In this document: positions 58,550 through 64,000 of the stretch, one piece after another
Layout: the number at the start of each line of letters is the position of its first letter
Numbering within the stretch: the first letter of the stretch is position 1
Source of the DNA: Allostella vacuolata
GTDB lineage: Bacteria; Pseudomonadota; Alphaproteobacteria; ATCC43930; Allostellaceae
Length of the DNA stretch: 64,000 bases
Direction: 5' to 3'
Assembly: GCA_006739055.1 (NCBI GenBank)
Contig: AP019702.1
Span: 1,550,501-1,614,500 of the forward strand
The notes under the pieces: generated by a model
What the model saw: only the letters and a program-made list of their open reading frames with translations
The model's database searches: none
Told to the model about the DNA's origin: nothing
Translations under genes and position numbers: made by a program

Positions 58550-59425
58550 TCAGACCCGACGCAGCCGGCTGAAGCCAAGCAGCCCGGTCGGCCGCACCAC
58601 CAGCACGAACATGATGACGATGAAGGCCGAGACCTCGATGAAGCTGGAATGGATGTAGCCGCCGGCCAGCGCCTCGATGATGCCGATCGACAGCCCGCCC
58701 AGGACGGCGCCCGGCAGGCTGGTCAGCCCGCCCAGCACGGCGGCGGCGAACCCCTTGATGAAGAAGGCGAAGCCCATGTCGGGATAGAGCAGGGTCAAGG
58801 GCGCCATCAGGACGGCGGCCGCGGCCGCGATCGCCGCTCCGGTGCCGAAGGAGAGCGTGTAGATGCGCGCGGTCTGGATTCCGACCAGGGTGGCGGCCTT
58901 GGAGTTGTCGGCGGTCGCCTGCATCATCTTGCCGGCGCGCGTCAGGCGGAAGAAGGCGGCGAAGAGCAGCATGACGAGGATGGCGCCGCCCAGGACCGCC
59001 AGCTGCTGCGGGATCACCATGATCTGGCCGATCATGATCGGCTCGGGCGAGGTGATCGGCGGGAACGAGAGATAGTCGCCCTTGCCGCCCCAGACGATGC
59101 GGGCGACGCCGCGCAGCACGAAGGCGATCCCGACCGTGGCCAGCACCAGGCTGATGACGTCGGCCTTGATCAGCGGCCGGAAGGCGATGCGGTCGGTGAG
59201 CGCGCCCAGCGCGAAGCCGGCGGCGACCGCCAGCGGCAGGGCCAGCGGATAGGCCACCCCCATCTGCACATGCAGCGACCAGGCGATGAAGCCCGAGAAC
59301 ATGAACAGCTCGCCATGGGCGAAGTTGATGACCCCGGTCGCCTTGTTCACGACCACGATGCCGAGTGCGACAAGGGCGTAGAGCGCCCCTGTCGTCACCC
59401 CGCTCAACAGCAGGTAGCTGAGCAT
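58550..59425 (-). CDS. livH: Branched-chain amino-acid ABC transporter permease LivH type
   Basis: A 291-residue permease beginning MLSYLLLSGVTTGALYALVA, with the LivH motif VINFAHGELFMFSGFIAW near residue 34 and the cytoplasmic loop TRAGKMMQATADNSKAATLVG near 167. It forms the channel with LivM. The start lies 12 bases after the binding-protein stop. The frame stays open upstream but without a family N-terminus. Confidence 0.94.
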   Translation of the reverse strand: MLSYLLLSGVTTGALYALVALGIVVVNKATGVINFAHGELFMFSGFIAWSLHVQMGVAYPLALPLAVAAGFALGALTDRIAFRPLIKADVISLVLATVGIAFVLRGVARIVWGGKGDYLSFPPITSPEPIMIGQIMVIPQQLAVLGGAILVMLLFAAFFRLTRAGKMMQATADNSKAATLVGIQTARIYTLSFGTGAAIAAAAAVLMAPLTLLYPDMGFAFFIKGFAAAVLGGLTSLPGAVLGGLSIGIIEALAGGYIHSSFIEVSAFIVIMFVLVVRPTGLLGFSRLRRV

Positions 59426-59436
59426 CAGCAAGGTCG

Positions 59437-60618
59437 TTACTCGACCTTGGTGGCGCCCAGAACCTTCACCGGGCCACCCGGCTCCTTGGCGAGCCAGGCC
59501 GGCGTCTTGTGGCAGCGGTGGTCGGTCTCCGAGCAGCTGATCGGGCCCGGATAGACGTCGACCTTGAAGTCCTTGAGGCCGTTCAGGGCGGCGACCAGCT
59601 TCTCGCGGGTTGGCTCGGGGCCGGCGCGGCGCAGGGCCTCGGCCATCACCTGGGCGCTGCCGATGCCGAACAGGTTGTAGACCGACAGGCGGTCGCCCGG
59701 GAACTTCGCCTCGATCGCCTTGCGCCACTTCTCGGCCGCCGGATCCTGCGGCGTCATCCCGACCATGGAGATGGTGCGGAAATTGGCGGTGGCGCCGGGC
59801 GAGGCGACCTGGTCCTCGAAGGCGGCCGGATCGGCGATGCCGGTCTGGCCGATGAAGAGCGGCTTGAAGGCGAGCTTCTGCGAATCCCGGACGAAGACCG
59901 CGGCCGGCTTGGGATAGAGGACCATCAGGACCGCGTCGGCGTTGCTCATCTTCAGGCGCAGCACCTGGGCGGTGGCGTCGTTGGCGTCGGGCGACAGCTC
60001 CTCGTCGGCGACCGGCTTGATGCCCTTCTTCTTGAACGCCTCGATCATCGGATTGTAGCGGGCGCGGCCCCAGCTGTCCCGCATCGAGATGACGGCGATA
60101 CGCTTGGCCCCCTGGGCGATCGCGAACTCCAGCTGCGCCTGGCTCTCGATCGACGAGGTGGTGGCGGCGCTGAAGATGGTCGGCGGGGTCGGGGTGGTGA
60201 TGCCGTCATGGACGGATGCCATCACCACCAGCGGGATCTTCGCCTCGTCGATGGTGTCGCGGGCGGCGAAGGTGGCGTTGCTGCAGCCGCCGCCGATCAT
60301 GGCGAACACGGCGTCCTGGTGGATCAGCTTCTTGACCGCGCCGATCGCGGCGGCCGGGTCGCAGCGGTCGTCCTCGCGGACGAGCTGCAGCTTGCGGCCA
60401 TGGATGCCGCCCTGGGCGTTGATCTCGTCGAAGACGACGTCGATGCCGTTCATCGGCAGCTTGCCGTAGAGATAGCCGGGGCCGGTCAGCGCGCCGAACG
60501 TCCCGATCTTGATCGTGTCGGCCGTCACCCCCGGCGCTTGCGCCTGGGCCGCCTGCATGGCGGCCGCGGCCATGAACAGGCCGGCCGCCCCGATCTTCAA
60601 GCTCCGTTGCAGAACCAT
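59437..60618 (-). CDS. Branched-chain amino-acid-type ABC transporter binding protein
   Basis: A 393-residue periplasmic binding protein (Peripla_BP_6/LivJ type) with a signal peptide ending near AQAQAPG. Family segments include DTIKIGTFGALTGPGYLYGK, VREDDRCDPAAAIGAVKKLI and RIAVISMRDSWGRARYNP. The C-terminus has ISCSETDHRCHKTPAWLAKE, a pattern common in non-classical liv binding proteins that take up aromatic or amide compounds. ATG at 60618 follows AGGGAG by 6 bases. It heads the liv operon; the next gene upstream is a CoA-transferase on the same strand. Confidence 0.92.
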   Translation of the reverse strand: MVLQRSLKIGAAGLFMAAAAMQAAQAQAPGVTADTIKIGTFGALTGPGYLYGKLPMNGIDVVFDEINAQGGIHGRKLQLVREDDRCDPAAAIGAVKKLIHQDAVFAMIGGGCSNATFAARDTIDEAKIPLVVMASVHDGITTPTPPTIFSAATTSSIESQAQLEFAIAQGAKRIAVISMRDSWGRARYNPMIEAFKKKGIKPVADEELSPDANDATAQVLRLKMSNADAVLMVLYPKPAAVFVRDSQKLAFKPLFIGQTGIADPAAFEDQVASPGATANFRTISMVGMTPQDPAAEKWRKAIEAKFPGDRLSVYNLFGIGSAQVMAEALRRAGPEPTREKLVAALNGLKDFKVDVYPGPISCSETDHRCHKTPAWLAKEPGGPVKVLGATKVE

Positions 60619-60663
60619 CGCCAACTCCCTGCTTCGTCAGTCAGCCTCTAGCAAGAGCCGTTC

Positions 60664-61842
60664 CTAGGCGGGGCGCTTCTTCGCCGCCTCTGCCGGAACG
60701 GCCAGACCCACGGCGGCGAGGACTTCCGCCGTGTGCTCTCCCAGACGCGGGGCCGGGCGGCGCACGCTGCCCGGCGTTTCGGATAGCTTGACCGGAACGC
60801 CCAGCGTGCGGAAGGGGCCGGTGATCGGATGATCGGTGTGGGCGACCATGTCGCGGGCCAGGACGTGCGGGTCGGCCAGCACCTCCTCGCAATGGAGGAT
60901 CGGGCCGCACGGGATGGCGGCGGCGTCCATGGCGTCCAGCCAGTGCTGCGACGGGCGCAGCAGGAAGCGCTGCTGCAGCAGCTCCACCAGCACCGCGACG
61001 TTGCCCACGCGATCGGCGTTGGTGCGGAAGCGCGGGTCGGTCGCCAGCTCCGGCGCCTCGACGATCTCGCACAGCCGCTCCCAGAAGTTCTGCTGCCCGG
61101 CGCCGACGGTGATCCAGCCGTCCGCGGTCTGGAACGCCTGGTAGGGCGCGCTGCCGCGGTGTCCCTGGCCGAGGCGGGCCGGCCGCTCGCCGGTCGCGAA
61201 GACGTGGGCGGCCTCGTAGACCTCGAGCGACAGGGCGGCTTCGAGCAGCGAGGTCTCGACCGCCTGGCCGCGGCCGGTGCGGTGGCGGGCCTCGACCGCG
61301 GCCAGGATGCCGATCGCCAGGTGCATGCCCGCGGTGACGTCGGAGATGGCGATCGGCAGCCGGTGCGGCGGGCCGTCGGCGGGGCCGCAGACGCTCATCA
61401 GGCCGGACATGCCCTGCGCCACCAGGTCGAAGCCGCCGCGCTCGCGGTAGGGGCCGGTCTGCCCGAAGCCCGAGATCGATCCCATGATCAGGCGCGGGTT
61501 GCGCGCCGACAGCACGTCCCAGCCGAGGCCGAGCCGGTCCATGGCGCCCGGCCGGTTGTTCTCGACCAGGATGTCGGCGTCGTCGACCAGGCGCAGCAGT
61601 GCCGCCTTGCCCTCGGGCGACTTGAGGTCGAGCGTGATCGACCGCTTGTTGCGGTTCCAGACCATGAAGGGGGCGCCCTCGCCCTCGACGAAGGGCGGCA
61701 TGCCGCGGGCGTCGTCGCCCTTGCCGGGGCGCTCGACCTTGATCACGTCCGCCCCGTGGTCGGCCAGGAGCATGCTGCAATAGGGGCCGGAAAGGTGGTT
61801 GGTAACGTCCAGGACCACCAGGCCGTCGAGCGCGCCGGGCAA
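60664..61842 (-). CDS. CaiB/BaiF (type III) CoA-transferase
   Basis: A 392-residue formyl-CoA/carnitine CoA-transferase family protein. It starts PGALDGLVVLDVTNHLSGPY, and the motif ADHGADVIKVERPGKGDDAR follows near residue 33. The catalytic aspartate is probably that in the RGQAVETSLLEAAL region. It moves CoA between organic acids. I chose the TTG at 61842 behind AAGGGGAG; an ATG at 61869 would lie inside the candidate operator. It precedes the liv operon by 45 bases and probably acts on a compound that transporter imports. Confidence 0.9.
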   Translation of the reverse strand: MPGALDGLVVLDVTNHLSGPYCSMLLADHGADVIKVERPGKGDDARGMPPFVEGEGAPFMVWNRNKRSITLDLKSPEGKAALLRLVDDADILVENNRPGAMDRLGLGWDVLSARNPRLIMGSISGFGQTGPYRERGGFDLVAQGMSGLMSVCGPADGPPHRLPIAISDVTAGMHLAIGILAAVEARHRTGRGQAVETSLLEAALSLEVYEAAHVFATGERPARLGQGHRGSAPYQAFQTADGWITVGAGQQNFWERLCEIVEAPELATDPRFRTNADRVGNVAVLVELLQQRFLLRPSQHWLDAMDAAAIPCGPILHCEEVLADPHVLARDMVAHTDHPITGPFRTLGVPVKLSETPGSVRRPAPRLGEHTAEVLAAVGLAVPAEAAKKRPA

Positions 61843-61870
61843 GCTGTTCTCCCCTTCGTCACGAAACATC

Positions 61871-61889
61871 TTGTATACAGTACACGAGA
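61871..61889. promoter_or_regulatory. GntR/FadR-like operator between divergent catabolic genes
   Basis: TTGTATACAG is one base from the perfect palindrome TTGTATACAA used by FCD-subfamily GntR regulators; TACACGAG follows and extends the symmetry weakly. It sits between the CoA-transferase and the enoyl-CoA hydratase, which diverge, so one repressor could control both. No GntR gene is in the window. Confidence 0.5.
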
Positions 61890-61927
61890 TGGACATCCTT
61901 GCAACACGCGAGCCGAAGGGGAATTTC

Positions 61928-62719
61928 GTGGCCGAGAGCAGGCAGGACATCATCGTCTCGGAGGCGGCGGGCGTCGCCACGGTGACCCTCAACCGTCCGG
62001 CCAAACGCAATGCCGTGTCGCTCGCCATGTGGCGCGACCTGGCGCGGATCTTCGCCGACCTCGGCACCCGCGACGGCGTGCGGGCGCTGGTCCTGACCGG
62101 GGCCGGCGGGAACTTCTGCGCCGGCGCCGACATCTCCGAATTCGCCACGGTCCGCGCCGACGCCGCCATGGGCGAGGTCTACGAGGCGACCGCCGACGCC
62201 GCGACCCGGGCGATCCGCGACTGCCCGCGGCCGACCATCGCGGCCGTGTCCGGCTATGCCATGGGCGGCGGCTGCGGCGTGGCGCTCGCCTGCGACTTCC
62301 GCATCGCCGACGCAACCGCCCGCATGGGCATCCCGGCGGCGCGCCTCGGCATCATCTACGGCCCGCTCGACTGCGACCTGCTGCTGCGCCAGGTCGGGCT
62401 GGCCTGCGCCAAGCGGGTGCTCTATTCCGCCCGCGCCTTCGAGCTGGCCGAGTGCCGCGAGATGGGCCTGGTCGACATGGTGGCGGGTGAGGGCAATGCG
62501 CTCGATGCCGCGCAGGCCTACGCGGCCCAGCTTTCGGGCAACGCCCCCCTGTCGATCGCCGGCGCCAAGCTGGTGCTGGAGGCGCTGGCGACCGGCACCG
62601 CCGCCGCCCGCGCCCACGAGATCGAGGCCGTCATCGCCCGGGCCATGGACAGCGCCGACTATCGCGAGGGCGCCCGCGCCTTCATCGAGAAGCGCGCGCC
62701 GCGGTTCACCGGGCACTGA
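61928..62719 (+). CDS. Enoyl-CoA hydratase/isomerase family protein
   Basis: A 263-residue crotonase-fold enzyme. The oxyanion hole motifs are NFCAGADISEFA near residue 60 and GYAMGGGCGVALACDFRIAD near 105; the RLGIIYGPLDCDLLLRQVG segment follows. The usual catalytic glutamates cannot be assigned with certainty, and related isomerases or decarboxylases are possible. The GTG at 61928 lies behind AAGGGG; an ATG at 61889 would overlap the operator. It precedes the hydantoinase gene by 35 bases. Confidence 0.9.
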   Translation: MAESRQDIIVSEAAGVATVTLNRPAKRNAVSLAMWRDLARIFADLGTRDGVRALVLTGAGGNFCAGADISEFATVRADAAMGEVYEATADAATRAIRDCPRPTIAAVSGYAMGGGCGVALACDFRIADATARMGIPAARLGIIYGPLDCDLLLRQVGLACAKRVLYSARAFELAECREMGLVDMVAGEGNALDAAQAYAAQLSGNAPLSIAGAKLVLEALATGTAAARAHEIEAVIARAMDSADYREGARAFIEKRAPRFTGH

Positions 62720-62754
62720 ACCCCAGAGACGAGATTTCACGAGAGGCTGCAGGC

Positions 62755-64000
62755 ATGCATTGGCTGGGCGTCGACGTCGGCGGAACCTTCACCGACCTGG
62801 TGCTCTTCGAACGGGCGAGCGGCCGGCTGCGGGTGCTGAAGACCCCATCCACCCCGCACGACCAGTCGGAGGGAATCCTGGCCGGGGTAGCCCGGCTGGC
62901 GGTCGGGCCGGCGGGGCTGGAGCGCATCGTCCACGGCACCACGGTCGCGACCAACACCGCGCTGGAAGGCGACGGGGCGCGGCTGGCGGTGGTCACCACC
63001 GCGGGCCACCGCGACGTGCTGGTGGTCGGCCGCGGCAACCGCATGGCCATGTACAACATCAAGGCGCCGCCCAACCGGCCCCTGGTGCCGCGCTCGCGCT
63101 GCCACGAGGTGCGGGAGCGCCTCGGCGTCGACGGCGCCGTGGCGATCGAGCTCGACGAGGCGGGGGTGGCCGCGGTCGGCCGCCGCCTGGCCGAGGACGG
63201 GATCGAGGCGGTCGCCGTCTGCTACCTGCACTCCTACGCCAACCCCGACCATGAGCGCCGCTCGGCCGCGATCCTGTCGGCGATCCTGCCTGACGCGGTC
63301 GTCACCACCTCGGCCGAGGTGCTGCCGGAATATCGCGAGTACGAGCGCTTCTCGACCACCGCGCTCAACGCCTACGTCGCGCCGCGCATGCGCCGCTACC
63401 TGGGCGAGCTGCGCCACCGGCTGGCGACGGCCGGCATCCGGGCGCCCTTGTCGATCATGACCTCCAACGGCGGCACGCTGCCGGCCGACCGGGTGGAGGC
63501 GATGCCGGTCCTGTCGATGCTGTCCGGCCCGGCCGCGGGCGTCATCGCCGCCAGCCATGTGGGGGCCGCGGCCGGCTTCCCCGACGTCATCACCTGCGAC
63601 ATGGGCGGCACCTCGACCGATGTCTGCCTGGTGCGCGGCGGCGAGTTCTCGATGACCACCGAGGGCCGGGTCGGCGCCTTCCCGGTCAAGATCCGGCAGA
63701 TCGACATCAACACCATCGGGGCCGGCGGCGGCAGCATCGCTGCGGTCGCGACCGGCGGCTTCCTGACCGTGGGGCCGCGCTCGGCCAAGGCCTTCCCGGG
63801 CCCGGCCTGCTTCGGCCGCGGCGGGCTGGAGCCGACCGTGACCGACGCCAACCTGGCGCTGGGCCGGCTCGGCACCGACCGGCTGCTGGGCGGCGAGATC
63901 CGCCTCGACCGCGAGGCCGCGCTGGCCGCCGTCGCCCGCCTGGGGGCGGAGATCGGCCTGTCGCCGGAGCGCATGGCCGAGGGCATCCTGCGCATCGCCG
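62755..64000 (+). CDS. hyuA: N-methylhydantoinase A/5-oxoprolinase-type subunit, N-terminal part
   Basis: The first 415 residues of a hydantoinase A/acetone carboxylase alpha-like protein. The ATP-binding start is GVDVGGTFTDLVLFERASG, with VHGTTVATNTALEGDGARLA (near 62), the VLPEYREYERFSTTALNAYV segment (about 182-201) and ITCDMGGTSTDVCLVRGGEF (near 281). These enzymes open amide or lactam rings with ATP. ATG at 62755 follows GAGAGG. The C-terminal part lies beyond the window. The CoA-transferase, hydratase and liv importer nearby suggest catabolism of an imported cyclic amide or amino-acid derivative. Confidence 0.93.
   Translation, partial: MHWLGVDVGGTFTDLVLFERASGRLRVLKTPSTPHDQSEGILAGVARLAVGPAGLERIVHGTTVATNTALEGDGARLAVVTTAGHRDVLVVGRGNRMAMYNIKAPPNRPLVPRSRCHEVRERLGVDGAVAIELDEAGVAAVGRRLAEDGIEAVAVCYLHSYANPDHERRSAAILSAILPDAVVTTSAEVLPEYREYERFSTTALNAYVAPRMRRYLGELRHRLATAGIRAPLSIMTSNGGTLPADRVEAMPVLSMLSGPAAGVIAASHVGAAAGFPDVITCDMGGTSTDVCLVRGGEFSMTTEGRVGAFPVKIRQIDINTIGAGGGSIAAVATGGFLTVGPRSAKAFPGPACFGRGGLEPTVTDANLALGRLGTDRLLGGEIRLDREAALAAVARLGAEIGLSPERMAEGILRIA

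Overview
This window is GC-rich (roughly 70% by eye) bacterial chromosome with no rRNA or tRNA gene, prophage, transposase or CRISPR array that I can see. Transporter density, ureide and acyl-CoA catabolism, TTG/GTG starts and gene families (amphi-Trp, TIGR03032, GT41, HupE) suggest a free-living alphaproteobacterium, perhaps of the Rhodospirillales. That placement is an inference from gene content; no phylogenetic marker is present.

Layout. (1) 1-5279, minus strand: a spermidine/putrescine-type ABC importer (ATPase, binding protein, two permeases) runs into ureidoglycolate lyase and allantoinase, so it probably imports a purine-derived ureide. A repeat array splits this operon. (2) 5359-17461: beta-carbonic anhydrase, LysE exporter, CPA2 antiporter, MASE1-GGDEF cyclase, K+ channel, acyl-CoA synthetase, a SnoaL-GNAT fusion, two envelope proteins, an FAD oxidoreductase and an O-methyltransferase. 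(3) 17726-23560: amphi-Trp protein, then a metal-resistance block (rhodanese-ChrB, ChrA, RcnA-type Ni/Co exporter with an InrS-like sensor, HupE/UreJ protein, membrane-anchor protein). The metal block lies between a decayed dppC 3' fragment and the intact dppC 3' end, which suggests a transferred island. (4) 23580-35206: peptide ABC transporter genes dppC, dppB and binding protein, with dppF and dppD scattered 5-8 kb away among an SLC13 carrier, MATE pump, orphan modA with a molybdate box, Sel1 protein and TauE exporter. (5) 35203-44671: MliC-like lipoprotein, a secreted protein made of eight 9-residue repeats, serine hydrolase, SDRs, PLP enzyme, acetyltransferase, VapBC, AraC regulator, DUF1499 protein and quinone oxidoreductase. 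(6) 44682-53021, minus strand: a secreted FG-GAP/RTX protein followed by a glycosyltransferase, FkbM methyltransferase, TIGR03032 protein and TPR-GT41 O-GlcNAc-type transferase, a candidate surface-protein glycosylation operon. (7) 53367-64000: cold-shock protein with a structured leader, class II aldolase, MFS transporter, complete liv-type ABC operon, CaiB CoA-transferase divergent from an enoyl-CoA hydratase, and the start of hydantoinase A.

A family of paired inverted 28-bp repeats occurs at three places, always between genes. Starts were chosen from Shine-Dalgarno position and operon overlaps, so many differ from the longest possible frame.
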